Source of the DNA: Halorussus halophilus
GTDB lineage: Archaea; Halobacteriota; Halobacteria; Halobacteriales; Haladaptataceae
Assembly (NCBI RefSeq): GCF_008831545.1
Contig: NZ_CP044523.1
Coordinates: 248,001-312,000 of the forward strand
DNA: 64,000 bases
Reading direction: 5' to 3'
Each line of letters opens with the position of its first letter. Positions within the stretch are counted from its first letter, which is position 1. Under the pieces are notes generated by a model that did no database searches, was not told where the DNA came from, and was given only the letters and a program-made list of their open reading frames with translations. The translations under genes were made by a program, and so were the position numbers. This document shows, piece by piece, positions 43,330 through 52,337 of this stretch.

Positions 43330-45120
43330 ATGAGCGACGAGTCTTCCGAAGCCGCTCGGTCGATGCACGACGACGACAACCCGTACGTCCTGCAAGGTCC
43401 CCAGCCACACGCGTTCTGGGCGGAGTCGGTCGCCGAGAAGATTCTGGACCGGAACCCCGAGGAGCCAATCGTCGTCAAGGGCGGCATCTCGCCCTCGGGC
43501 GTACCACACCTCGGCAACATGAACGAAATCGTTCGGGGCTACTTCGTCGCCGAAGCCCTGCGTGACCGCGGTTACGAAGTCAGACAAGTCTTCACTGCCG
43601 ACGACCGCGACCCGCTTCGCGGCCTCCCCCGGAAACTCGCGGACTTAGACGGCAACGTCGTGGAGTTGGGCGACGTGAACGCCGGTGCCTTGGGCCGAAA
43701 TCTCGGCAAGCCCTACACCGACATTCCGGACCCCTTCGACTGCTGTGAGTCCTACGGCGAACACTTCTCGAAGCTCATCGAACGCAGTGCGGAACTGCTC
43801 GGTATCCCGGTCGAGATGGTCTCGAACACGGAACTGTACGAGGAAGGGAAGTTCGACGGCACTGTCCGACACGTCCTCGAAAACCAAGAGCAAGCCCGCG
43901 AAGTTCTGAGTCACTATCAGGACAAGGTGGACGAGGACTACGTGCCGTTCAACCCCATCTGCGAGGAGTGCGGCAAGATTACCGAGACGGTCACCGCGGT
44001 CAATCTGGACGACGAGACGGTCGAGTACCGCTGTACGGACATGGAGGCGGGCGACCAGACAATCGACGGCTGTGGGCACGAAGGTACTGCCACCTTCCGA
44101 GAGGGCAAACTTCCGTGGCGCTTCGAGTGGCCCGCTCAGTGGAAGGTTTTGGGAGTTGACCACGAACCGTTCGGCAAGGACCACGCCGAGGGCTCGTGGC
44201 CCAGCGGTTCGGACGTAGCGCGCAACGTCTTCGAGTTCGAACCGCCGCTTCCGATGGCCTACGAGTGGTTCACGCTCGACGGCGAGGCGTTCTCCTCTTC
44301 CTCCGGTCACGTCGTCCTCGTCCAAGACGTGCTGGAGATGATAGAACCCGAAGTCCTTCGGTACTTCTTCACCAAAGACCCGAGCAAGGCGCGGGACTTC
44401 AGCGTCGAGCATCTCGACCACCTCGTCAACGACTACGACGAACTCGAACGCGTCTACTACGGCGACCAAGAGGCAGAGGAGAAGGCGACCGAAATCGCGA
44501 CTGCGAGCTACCCGCCGACGGTTCGACCGTCCGTCGCCGCTCGCTTCGAAGCGGATGGAACCCCAATCGCTGACCCCGAAACCGGAAGCGTCCCGGTTCG
44601 GACTGACTCGAAGCGCGAGGCCTACGACGCCGTCATCGACGACACCTTCGGCCATCGACTGCGACTTCCCTACACCTTTGCGGCAGTGCTGGGCATGACC
44701 GACGACCCCGAGTTGCGAGAGGAAATCGCCCGGAGAGAGGGGCACATCCCCGAGGACGCGCCCGAGTGGGCCGTCGAGATGGCGCTCTCGCGCATCAGTC
44801 ACGCCCGTGAGTGGGCACGACGCACGGGCAACGAGTTCGACTACGACCTCAAACGTACCGAGATGCCCGATGTCGAACTGGACGACGAAACTGCGGCCGC
44901 GCTGGACGACCTCGCGGACTTCGTGGAGGAAAGCGACGACCCCGAGGCGATTCAGGGCGAAATCTACGAGACGGCGAAACGTCACGACATCGACATCGGG
45001 GAGTTCTTCTCGGTTGGCTACCGCCTGTTCTTCGACGACGAGCAGGGGCCGAAACTCGGCCCGTTCCTCGCCAAACTCGACAAAGAGTTCGTGCTAACCC
45101 GCCTCCGGCGGCAGGGTTAG
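43330..45120 (+). CDS. lysS: Lysyl-tRNA synthetase, class I
   Basis: The 596-residue enzyme is a class I LysRS, typical of most archaea. The HIGH-equivalent SGVPHLGN lies at 56-63, and the KMSKS-equivalent FSSSSG at 321-326. A zinc-binding insert (CEECGKIT ... CGHEG) occupies about 214-255, and a C-terminal helical anticodon-binding domain follows. It is somewhat longer than many homologues because of an extended insert near 240-260 and a C-terminal acidic extension. Confidence 0.95.
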   Translation: MSDESSEAARSMHDDDNPYVLQGPQPHAFWAESVAEKILDRNPEEPIVVKGGISPSGVPHLGNMNEIVRGYFVAEALRDRGYEVRQVFTADDRDPLRGLPRKLADLDGNVVELGDVNAGALGRNLGKPYTDIPDPFDCCESYGEHFSKLIERSAELLGIPVEMVSNTELYEEGKFDGTVRHVLENQEQAREVLSHYQDKVDEDYVPFNPICEECGKITETVTAVNLDDETVEYRCTDMEAGDQTIDGCGHEGTATFREGKLPWRFEWPAQWKVLGVDHEPFGKDHAEGSWPSGSDVARNVFEFEPPLPMAYEWFTLDGEAFSSSSGHVVLVQDVLEMIEPEVLRYFFTKDPSKARDFSVEHLDHLVNDYDELERVYYGDQEAEEKATEIATASYPPTVRPSVAARFEADGTPIADPETGSVPVRTDSKREAYDAVIDDTFGHRLRLPYTFAAVLGMTDDPELREEIARREGHIPEDAPEWAVEMALSRISHAREWARRTGNEFDYDLKRTEMPDVELDDETAAALDDLADFVEESDDPEAIQGEIYETAKRHDIDIGEFFSVGYRLFFDDEQGPKLGPFLAKLDKEFVLTRLRRQG

Positions 45121-45148
45121 GACGCTCCTATACTCGTTCAACGACTGC

Positions 45149-45158
45149 ATAACAAAGT
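45149..45158 (+). promoter_or_regulatory. ATAACAAAGT element, third copy
   Basis: The 10-mer ATAACAAAGT occurs also at 16515-16524 and 22530-22539, always on the plus strand and in an intergenic region. Here it is 79 bp before the next ATG. Confidence 0.3.
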
Positions 45159-45199
45159 TGCTGGCTGCCGTTAATCAGAGTGTGAAGTCCGCCGACAGG

Positions 45200-45207
45200 T
45201 CTATAAT
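45200..45207 (+). promoter_or_regulatory. TATA-like box of the gene at 45237
   Basis: TCTATAAT lies 30-37 bp before the ATG, consistent with a leaderless or very short leader. Confidence 0.5.
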
Positions 45208-45236
45208 CGGCGAGACCGAACTATAGGATACCTACC

Positions 45237-45548
45237 ATGGCCCTTATCGAACTAAACCTTGAGAAACCCGCGCTGAAGCGCGTCGAAGCTGTCGAAGAGA
45301 AAAACGTCGAAGAAGAAACGGTCGAGGTCGAACCCGATGTGGAAGTCGAGGAAGCGGAGACCGAGACCGAAGAGACGACCGAAACGGAATCGTCTGGTCC
45401 CGGCCGTGCCCGCAGCTACCTCCGTCGCATGGCAATCCTCGCTGGCGTGGTCGCCGGTACCGTCGCCGCTCGGAAGATTCGCCAACGTCGGAAGGCTGGC
45501 GATACCGAGCAGCAGGACCTCGAAGAAGACTGGCAGACGGCGGAGTAA
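45237..45548 (+). CDS. Acidic single-pass membrane protein, unknown
   Basis: The 103-residue protein is very Glu-rich over residues 15-60, with a hydrophobic helix (about 67-80) near a basic cluster (RKIRQRRK). Its topology would put the acidic part on one side and a short tail on the other. No family is recognised. It is preceded by a good TATA-like box and the ATAACAAAGT element and is followed 56 bp later by the M50 gene. Confidence 0.6.
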   Translation: MALIELNLEKPALKRVEAVEEKNVEEETVEVEPDVEVEEAETETEETTETESSGPGRARSYLRRMAILAGVVAGTVAARKIRQRRKAGDTEQQDLEEDWQTAE

Positions 45549-45604
45549 CTCGAACTCGGGGCGTTCCCAAACGCCTTTGACCGCCGCGTTCTTTCTTTCG
45601 TGCG

Positions 45605-47428
45605 ATGAACGATACGCTCTTGTGGGTTGCTGTCGGTCTCGCGCTCTACTGGTTCGGAGTGCTGTACCTCGACTCGCAGGGGTGGCTGCCGTCGTACGTC
45701 GGCCTCCAAGGCCCGATTCTGACGATTCACACGAAGCGCGGCCGGAAGTTCCTCGACCGCCTCGCCGCTCCCAAACGGTTCTGGCGAGCGTGGGGGAACT
45801 TCGGCCTCGGTATCGCGCTCGTCGTGATGCTCGGGTCGTTCCTCCTGCTCGTCGTACAGGCGGTCGCCGTCCTCCAGAACCCGCCTCCGGCGACCGCGGC
45901 GACCCAACCGCGGAACGTCCTCGTCATTCCCGGCGTCAACGACTTCCTCCCACTCTCTGTCGCTCCCGAAATTCTGTTCGGCTTGCTCGTCGGACTGGTC
46001 GTCCACGAGGGCGGCCACGGTCTGATGTGCCGCGTCGAAGACATCGACATCGAGTCGATGGGCGTCGCACTGCTCGCTATCCTCCCGGTCGGTGCGTTCG
46101 TGGAACCGGACGAAGAAAGCCGGCAGAAGGCCAACCGCGGCAGTCAGAGCCGGATGTTCGCTGCTGGCGTCACGAACAACTTCGCGGTGACGCTCGTCGC
46201 GTTCCTGTTGCTCTTCGGGCCGGTCGTCGGGTCGATTTCGGTCGCATCAGGTGCGGCAGTCAGCGGCGTGCTTCCGGGGTCGGCGGCCGAACAGGCCGGT
46301 ATCGAGCCGGGCGACCGCATCGTCGCCGTCGGCGGTCAAAACGTCACGAGCAACGCCGACCTCGGTCGGAAACTCACCCAGACGGACGGCAAGACGGTGT
46401 CGGTGACGCTCGCAGATGGAACCGAATCGAACATCGAACGCTCGCTTTTAGTGACGGTCGTCTACCAGAACTCCCCGTTCGCGCCGGAGTCGAGCGGGTC
46501 CGGTGACACCGGAATCGCTAAAGGCTCCACCATCACCGCAGTCAACGGCACCGCCGTCCACAGCGAGGACGGGTTCCGGAACGCGGTCGAAAACCGGTCG
46601 GTGGCGTCGCTGAGCTACGAAACCGAGGACGGACAGACCGGCACGGTCACCGGGCCAATCGGCGCGATGGTGACTGTCCAATCGGCAGCTGGCTCCGAGA
46701 CGGCAGGCGGTGCGGAAGCCGCGGGGATGCCGACGGACGGACCAATCGTCCTCACGCGCATCGACGGGGAGCGAATCGTCAACGCGAGCGACCTGAGTGC
46801 TACCTTGGACCAGTACGGTCCCTCGGAGACCATCTCTGTCGAGTACTACGCGAACGGCCAGCTCCAGACCACGGACGTGACGCTCCGTGACGGGAAGGTG
46901 GGCGTTCTCGTCGTGCCGGGTACCAGCGGCATCTCGTTCAACAGCTTCGGCGTCCAGTTGTACCCCGCAGAGCAGTTCCTCGGTCTACTCGGCGGCGAGT
47001 TCGCAGAGGGCGTCGGCGGTCCGGTCGTCGGGTTCCTCTCGGGACTGCTCGGCGTGCTCTTGCTCCCGTTCGCGAGCATCTCGCTCGGCATGTCGTCGAA
47101 CTTCGCAGGCTTCGTCGCGTTGAACAGCGGCTTCTTCACCGCCGCAGGTGGCCCCCTCTCGTTCCTCGGCGACTGGGGCCTGTTCCTACTGGCCAACCTG
47201 CTGTTCTGGACTGGGTGGGTGAACCTCAACCTCGGCTTTTTCAACTGCATCCCGGCGTTCCCGCTCGACGGCGGCCACATGCTCCGGATGGGAACGGAGG
47301 CTATCGTCTCTCGGTTACCGACCGCACAGGGCCGTCAGCTAACCACGATGGTCACGACGACTATCGGACTGGTGATGCTGGCCAGTCTGCTGTTGATGGT
47401 GTTCGGCCCGCAGTTGTTGGCGGGGTAG
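45605..47428 (+). CDS. Site-2 protease (M50) with PDZ domain
   Basis: A 607-residue intramembrane metalloprotease. HEGGH at 134-138 is the zinc and catalytic motif. A PDZ region (GSAAEQAGIEPGDRIVAVGG) lies at about 220-245, and a second PDZ-like repeat (IAKGSTITAVNGT) at about 300-320. FPLDGGHM near 553-560 gives the aspartate ligand. About six helices flank the PDZ tandem. It is larger than the other M50 enzyme at 12.7 kb and probably processes a membrane-anchored regulator or surface protein. A hydrophobic start anchors it. Confidence 0.88.
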   Translation: MNDTLLWVAVGLALYWFGVLYLDSQGWLPSYVGLQGPILTIHTKRGRKFLDRLAAPKRFWRAWGNFGLGIALVVMLGSFLLLVVQAVAVLQNPPPATAATQPRNVLVIPGVNDFLPLSVAPEILFGLLVGLVVHEGGHGLMCRVEDIDIESMGVALLAILPVGAFVEPDEESRQKANRGSQSRMFAAGVTNNFAVTLVAFLLLFGPVVGSISVASGAAVSGVLPGSAAEQAGIEPGDRIVAVGGQNVTSNADLGRKLTQTDGKTVSVTLADGTESNIERSLLVTVVYQNSPFAPESSGSGDTGIAKGSTITAVNGTAVHSEDGFRNAVENRSVASLSYETEDGQTGTVTGPIGAMVTVQSAAGSETAGGAEAAGMPTDGPIVLTRIDGERIVNASDLSATLDQYGPSETISVEYYANGQLQTTDVTLRDGKVGVLVVPGTSGISFNSFGVQLYPAEQFLGLLGGEFAEGVGGPVVGFLSGLLGVLLLPFASISLGMSSNFAGFVALNSGFFTAAGGPLSFLGDWGLFLLANLLFWTGWVNLNLGFFNCIPAFPLDGGHMLRMGTEAIVSRLPTAQGRQLTTMVTTTIGLVMLASLLLMVFGPQLLAG

Positions 47429-47487
47429 TAGATTCGAGCGCCTTCTGTTTCTCTTCGAACTGAATCGAGAACGGACTGAACCGGAAC

Positions 47488-47916
47488 TTACGCCGCGACT
47501 CGCCTTCGAGCGACGTATTCGACACCGCTAGCGACTGCGTAGCAGACGAAGTACAGTGGCGAGAGACCGATAGCGTACAGTCCCAGTCCGAACACGTCGT
47601 CTGCCGTGAGAGTCCCCGTCGAGACGGCGAAGCCGAACCAGCCGAGAAGGACCACGCCGAGAATCACGGCCGGTGCGAGCAGGCGGAGTCGAGCGTAGGC
47701 CGCGATTGGGATGGCGAACGTACCGACCGTGAGTACTCCCAAGAGGAGGAACGTCCCGATTGCTTCGAGAGTCAGATGCGCGATAACGTCAGAGACGTCC
47801 CACTCTGCGATGGTGAGTCCGCTGACGAGGTAGAGGAACACGACGCTCATCCCGATGGCGATTCCGACGAGTAAGGCGGTCATCGTGGAGGGAGGACTTT
47901 CGAGGGACCTGTTCAT
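47488..47916 (-). CDS. Membrane protein, unknown, downstream of PadR
   Basis: The 142-residue protein has four predicted helices (about 13-36, 46-68, 76-97 and 106-130) and a basic tail. No family is recognised. It lies 66 bp downstream of a PadR regulator gene on the same strand, an arrangement often seen with PadR-controlled membrane or efflux proteins. The ATG at 47916 is preferred; a GTG lies four codons upstream and an ATG at 47883 is possible. Confidence 0.6.
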   Translation of the reverse strand: MNRSLESPPSTMTALLVGIAIGMSVVFLYLVSGLTIAEWDVSDVIAHLTLEAIGTFLLLGVLTVGTFAIPIAAYARLRLLAPAVILGVVLLGWFGFAVSTGTLTADDVFGLGLYAIGLSPLYFVCYAVASGVEYVARRRVAA

Positions 47917-47982
47917 ACATGAAGGCACGCTGTCATGTGCGGTAAACTCTTGGGTCCCCTATTGTTCCTCGACTGCGGCGCG

Positions 47983-48501
47983 CTACTCCTCGTCCAACTC
48001 CATCCGCTCGTAGAACTCCTCGGGCGTGTCCGGAATCCGCTCGAACTCCTCGAAGTCCCGCTCGTGGTGCCGGATTATCTGCTCGACTATCCACGAACTG
48101 AACGTCTCGTTGAACTGCCACTCCCCCGGTAAATCGGCGACTTCGAAGCGGTCGTCGGTGGCGAACGCGACGAAGACGTGGTAGAAGCCCAAGATTACGT
48201 CCGCGAAGTCGTGGGCCTTGCCGCCGCTCTCCTTGCGCTTCTCTTCGAGTTCTTCCCGACCCGCCTCGGTGAGTTCGAAGTACTTCCGGTCTGGTTCGTC
48301 CTCGCGCTCGATGCGCTGGGCCCACTCTTTCTCCTCGAACTTGTAGAGGATAGGGTAGACAGAGCCGTAGGATGGCTCCCAGTGGCCGCCGCTGATGTCG
48401 CGTATCTCTTTGAGTATCTCGTAGCCGTACCGCGGTTTTTCGTCCAAGAGTTCCAGCACCAGATACGAGATGAGGCCTTTCGGTGGGCCGCTTTTCCGCA
48501 T
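47983..48501 (-). CDS. PadR family transcriptional regulator
   Basis: The 172-residue winged-helix regulator shows the PadR signature GLISYLVLELLDEKPRYGYE at about 9-28, and a recognition segment ending GSVYPILYKFEEKEW. An extended C-terminal helical domain (about 95-170) provides dimerisation. It is the first gene of a likely two-gene operon with the membrane protein that follows. Confidence 0.9.
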   Translation of the reverse strand: MRKSGPPKGLISYLVLELLDEKPRYGYEILKEIRDISGGHWEPSYGSVYPILYKFEEKEWAQRIEREDEPDRKYFELTEAGREELEEKRKESGGKAHDFADVILGFYHVFVAFATDDRFEVADLPGEWQFNETFSSWIVEQIIRHHERDFEEFERIPDTPEEFYERMELDEE

Positions 48502-48913
48502 TACCGGACTTTCAGAGTCTGTTTTTGAAAGGGTTTCGGTCGGGGAAGGTTTGGGAGCGAGAGTAGCCGGTTTGGGGAGTTTGGGTTATTGTGCAGTGAG
48601 GAGTACTGCATCTACGTCTCTTCTACGACAATCGACAGAAGTCACGGCGACGTTGACCAATTAGAAATCCCCTGCCCGCTCGCGGTCGCTGTCGCGGGAT
48701 ATTCGAAGCGCGGCAAACCGCGCCGCGTTCGAATAGTAGCCCGCGCAGACGACCGAGACAAGCGCGAGCGGACGGCCCCTTTCATTCCCCCTGTGGTAGG
48801 TTAGGCGGGCGTTTTCGGCGGAAGGTTTCACTGAGTGTCGAGGGGAAGGCTTGGACCCGTCCCCGCCACGCCGACTCAAAAACTCCTTACCCCGTCAGTC
48901 CCGAGTTGGAGAT
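48502..48913. other. Intergenic region holding repeat family R2, copy B
   Basis: The 412-bp gap between divergent PadR and HemQ genes has no supported ORF. Its second half is repeat R2 copy B. The first part contains G-rich tracts (GGGGAAGG, GGGGAG) on the plus strand; nothing else is seen. Confidence 0.6.
48666..48821 (-). repeat. Dispersed structured repeat R2, copy B
   Basis: The block GGGAATGAAAGGGGCC (48774-48789, minus strand) is identical to copy A. Beside it is one arm of a 9-bp inverted repeat, CCGCTCGCG (48676-48684) with CGCGAGCGG (48763-48771). An internal hairpin ATTCGAA-GCGCGG/CCGCGC-CG-CGTTCGAAT lies between the arms (about 48700-48735). GGCGGGCGTTTTCGGCGG follows at 48804-48821, 30 bp from the block. 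Arm sequence differs from copy A but pairs in both. Confidence 0.65.
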
Positions 48914-50446
48914 ATGACGAGAGAAATGCCAGCGACGAACGAGGGCTGGTACGCACTCCACGACTTCCGGACCATCGACTGGGACGCGTGGCGAGACGCC
49001 CCCGAGCGCGAACGCGAACGGGCACTCGACGACGGCGTCTCGTTCCTTCGCGAGCGCGTGGACGTGGCCGACGCCGAGGAAGGCTCTTCGGCAGTGTTCA
49101 CGATTCTCGGCCACAAGGCCGACCTGCTCGTACTGCACTTCCGACCGACGATGGCGCAGTTGGACACCGCCGAACGGGCCTTCGAGGACACCGAATTCGC
49201 AGGCTACACCGAGCAGACGAGTTCCTACGTCTCGGTCACCGAGGTCGGCGGCTACACCTCCGAGGAGATGACCAAGGACCCCGCAGATATCGAGGAGACG
49301 GGGATGGCTCGCTACGTCGAGAGTAAACTCTACCCCGAGATTCCCGACAGCGAGTTCGTCTGCTTCTACCCCATGAACAAGCGTCGCCAACCGGAGCAGA
49401 ACTGGTACGACCTGCCGTTCGACGAGCGTGCGGAGATGCTCGGCACCCACGGCGACATCGGCAAGACCTACGCCGGACAGGTCACGCAGGTCATCAGCGG
49501 CTCCATCGGCCTCGACGACTTCGAGTGGGGCGTGGACCTGTTCAGCAACGACCCGACGCACATCAAGGAACTGCTGTACGAACTGCGCTTCGACGAGAGC
49601 AGTTCGAAGTACGCCGAGTTCGGCCAGTTCTACTTCGGTCGCCAGTTCGACCCCGAGGACCTCTCGGCGTTCATGGCTGGCGAGACGGTGCCCGCAGAGG
49701 ACGAGGACGGCCATCATCACCACGCCGAAAGCGGTCAGCACCACGGTGAGAGCAATGGCCATCATCACGGCGACGATGGCAAGGGCAGTGGGCACCATCA
49801 CGGCGATGATGGCGAAGGTGGTCACCACGGCGACGAGAGCCACCACGACCACGGCGACGACTCCGAGAACATCCGCGGCGAACTCGAAGACTTAGACATC
49901 TACGCGGGTCAGCCCCATGGCGAGGACGTGTACGCGATGGTGCTGTACTCGGAGGCCGACCCCGACGAACTCTTCGAAGAGGTCGATGGCCTGCGAAAGA
50001 ACTTCGACCACTACGACACGCACGTGAAGACGGCAGTCTACAATGCTGAGGACGCCGACCGCTCGGCGGTCGTCAGCATCTGGGACACTCAGAGCGCGGC
50101 CGACACAGCAGGTGGCTTCTTGGCCGACCTGCCGGGAATCGTCGGTCGAGCAGGAGAAGGTGCAGGCTTCGGCACGATGGGGATGTTCTACACCGTCAAA
50201 CCCGAACACCGCGAGGACTTCACCGAGAAGTTCGCCACCGTCGGCGGCGTCTTAGAAGACATGGACGGCCACGTCCAGACCGACCTGCTCGCCAACCTCG
50301 AAGACGAGAACGACATGTTCATCGCCAGCGAGTGGGAGTCCAAGGAGAAAGCGATGGGCTTCTTCCGCAGCGACGCCTTCAGCGACACCGTCGAGTGGGG
50401 CCGCGACATTCTGGCTGACCGACCGCGACACGTGTTCTTGGCGTAG
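48914..50446 (+). CDS. pitA: HemQ (chlorite-dismutase family) - ABM fusion, PitA-like
   Basis: The 510-residue protein has a Cld/HemQ-type domain (about 8-255), a His/Gly/Asp-rich linker (about 263-318, with 17 histidines), and an antibiotic-biosynthesis-monooxygenase-like (ABM) domain to the end. This matches the haloarchaeal PitA architecture. HemQ-type proteins decarboxylate coproheme to haem b; the ABM part may bind or degrade haem. The His linker could bind metal or haem. The ATG at 48914 gives MTREMPATNEGW, the family start. Confidence 0.88.
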   Translation: MTREMPATNEGWYALHDFRTIDWDAWRDAPERERERALDDGVSFLRERVDVADAEEGSSAVFTILGHKADLLVLHFRPTMAQLDTAERAFEDTEFAGYTEQTSSYVSVTEVGGYTSEEMTKDPADIEETGMARYVESKLYPEIPDSEFVCFYPMNKRRQPEQNWYDLPFDERAEMLGTHGDIGKTYAGQVTQVISGSIGLDDFEWGVDLFSNDPTHIKELLYELRFDESSSKYAEFGQFYFGRQFDPEDLSAFMAGETVPAEDEDGHHHHAESGQHHGESNGHHHGDDGKGSGHHHGDDGEGGHHGDESHHDHGDDSENIRGELEDLDIYAGQPHGEDVYAMVLYSEADPDELFEEVDGLRKNFDHYDTHVKTAVYNAEDADRSAVVSIWDTQSAADTAGGFLADLPGIVGRAGEGAGFGTMGMFYTVKPEHREDFTEKFATVGGVLEDMDGHVQTDLLANLEDENDMFIASEWESKEKAMGFFRSDAFSDTVEWGRDILADRPRHVFLA

Positions 50447-50614
50447 GTGTCGGCCACCGCTTTCGTACTACGCTCCCTGCGCGTTCGAATTCCTGTTAAT
50501 GTTTTACTACGAACGTAACTCGCTCTCGGGAGATACTGACCCGTACCGCCGGAACCAAAACCCCCATGAAGACAGACTGAGAAGTAACGGGATAGCAAAC
50601 ATCTGGAGGATCTC

Positions 50615-51529
50615 ATGACTAAACGACACGTAACCCTCCCGGACGAGATGGAGGACGGATTGGCCGAGTTTATCGCGGAGGTGGACGAGCGACTGTCGAA
50701 TTCGGGTCCCGGAAACCCCGGAAAGATGTGCGAGGTGGTCGAAGAGGTGCTGGTAGACCTCCACGGCGACCGCGAGGCATACAACCGCTGGCAGGCGGGC
50801 GAGTCGGTCTCGCCAGCAGAGCGCGTGCGCTTGCAGAGCTACGACCCGTGCAACGCGACGCTCGAAAGCGAGTACTACGCCGAGAAGGACGAGGAGGAGT
50901 TCAAACGCTCGAAGCACCTCCAGTGGCTCTGGCGGCAGTTCGACGCGACGCCGATGGCCGACAACGTCGCGTTCGCGCTCCGATTCCGCGCGATGCTCGC
51001 CGACCATTTCTTCGAAGAGTGCGGAGAGGACTGCCGATTCTTCAAGGGCATCACGTTCACCTACGGGCACAACATCACTATCGGCGACAACGCCGTCGTC
51101 CACGACGACGTGCATCTAGACGACCGCGGGAAGCTGACCATCGGCGACCGCGTGTCCATCTCGGACGACGCCCACATCTACAGCCACGACCACGACATCG
51201 TGGACCAGACGGAAGTGACAAACTTCCACACCGTCGTCGAAGACGACGTGCGCCTGACCTACGACTCGATGGTGAAGGCGGGCGTCAGAGTCGGCGAGAA
51301 CGCGGTCGTCGGCGCGAAGTCCATCGTCCAGAAGGACGTGCCCGCTCACCACATCGTCGCGGGCACGCCCGCGAAGAGTCTGAAAATCAAGCCCGGTTGG
51401 GAAGCGGTCGCGGAACCGATAGAGGACGCGGGCGAGAACCGCAAAGACGAACGGAAAATCGAGGACCACGTCCCAGACGACCTCGACGTGTTCGACGAGT
51501 TCCAGCGCGACCTGAACCCGCCGAACTAA
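50615..51529 (+). CDS. Left-handed beta-helix acyltransferase
   Basis: A 304-residue protein with a 130-residue helical N-terminal region and a hexapeptide-repeat (LbH) acetyltransferase domain at about 150-260: ITIGDNAVVHDDVHLDD, LTIGDRVSISDDAHIYSHDH and VRVGENAVVGAKSIVQKDVP. The VAGTPAKSLKIKPGW coda is typical of CoA-dependent acetyltransferases such as maltose/galactoside acetyltransferase. The extra N-terminal domain is unusual and may give substrate specificity. It is monocistronic and convergent with the ModE-like gene, overlapping it by 4 bp. Confidence 0.8.
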   Translation: MTKRHVTLPDEMEDGLAEFIAEVDERLSNSGPGNPGKMCEVVEEVLVDLHGDREAYNRWQAGESVSPAERVRLQSYDPCNATLESEYYAEKDEEEFKRSKHLQWLWRQFDATPMADNVAFALRFRAMLADHFFEECGEDCRFFKGITFTYGHNITIGDNAVVHDDVHLDDRGKLTIGDRVSISDDAHIYSHDHDIVDQTEVTNFHTVVEDDVRLTYDSMVKAGVRVGENAVVGAKSIVQKDVPAHHIVAGTPAKSLKIKPGWEAVAEPIEDAGENRKDERKIEDHVPDDLDVFDEFQRDLNPPN

Positions 51530-52275
51530 TCCTCCTGTGCCGTCGCCCGCGTGGCCGTCGCTTTGAACGAGGCGACGACTTTTGACCCGACGTGCAAGTC
51601 TAACTTCTCGACGCTCGATTTCGTCACCAGCGCGGCGAGCGACGACTGTCCGTCGCGCTCACCGTTCACTGTCTCACTGTCACCGTCCAGAGTCACCACC
51701 ACGCGCGCGACCGCTTGCCCTTCCTCAAGCACCGAAACCGTTCCCGAAAACCGGTTTCGAGCGCTCGTCGCGGATTCCGGGGGCGCGTCGTCCGGCGCGT
51801 GCAAGGTCACTGCGTCGGCCCGAACGCTGAGTTGCACTTTACTGTTGCTTACCCCGCTCGCCCTGCTCGGAACCAGCGCGCGCACTCGTCCCGCATCCGT
51901 CTCGATGGTCGCTAACTCGCCGTCTCGGTCCACGATGCGTCCCGAAAGGACCGTCTCCTCGACTTCAGCGGTGCCCGTAAATTCTGTGCGAACGCGTTCG
52001 AATCGCGCAAGCAACTCGCGTGCTTCGTCGGTCAGTTGACTGCCGCCGCCGCCACTGCCCCCGCGTTGGCGCGCGACGAGCGGGCCGAACGACTCCTCTA
52101 ACTCGGTCAGGCGTTGGTGTGCTCGCGAGTACGACCGACCGAGCGCGTCCGCCGCGCGATTGAGCGACCCCTCTTCGTCCACGGCACGCAGTAGTCTTGC
52201 GTCGTCGTCGGCGAACTGCACGCCGTCAGCGTGGAGGTGCGCGTCGAAACCGGTGTCCAGACCACCGTCGTCCAT
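51526..52275 (-). CDS. ModE-like molybdate/tungstate-responsive regulator
   Basis: The 249-residue protein has an N-terminal winged-helix domain (DDARLLRAVDEEGSLNRAADALGRSYSRAHQRL at about 27-60 is the HTH region, a LysR-like ModE type), a GSGGGG linker, and two C-terminal TOBE/Mop domains (about 115-165 and 180-240) that bind oxyanions. It is divergent from a molybdate/tungstate ABC transporter operon, so it almost certainly represses that operon when Mo or W is plentiful. The start is the ATG at 52275. Confidence 0.88.
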   Translation of the reverse strand: MDDGGLDTGFDAHLHADGVQFADDDARLLRAVDEEGSLNRAADALGRSYSRAHQRLTELEESFGPLVARQRGGSGGGGSQLTDEARELLARFERVRTEFTGTAEVEETVLSGRIVDRDGELATIETDAGRVRALVPSRASGVSNSKVQLSVRADAVTLHAPDDAPPESATSARNRFSGTVSVLEEGQAVARVVVTLDGDSETVNGERDGQSSLAALVTKSSVEKLDLHVGSKVVASFKATATRATAQED

Positions 52276-52300
52276 GCCCTCCGTTTTCGGGGGGAGTTGC

Positions 52301-52336
52301 AAAACCGTTATGTCGCACGCGCCAAAACGTTGTGTC
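52301..52336. promoter_or_regulatory. Direct repeat in the ModE-like / ABC divergent promoter
   Basis: AAAACCGTTATGTC (52301-52314) and AAAACGTTGTGTC (52324-52336) are near-identical direct repeats 23 bp apart, ending just before the ATG at 52338. The first overlaps the expected TATA position, so it is a good candidate for the ModE-like operator. Confidence 0.45.
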
Positions 52337-52337
52337 C

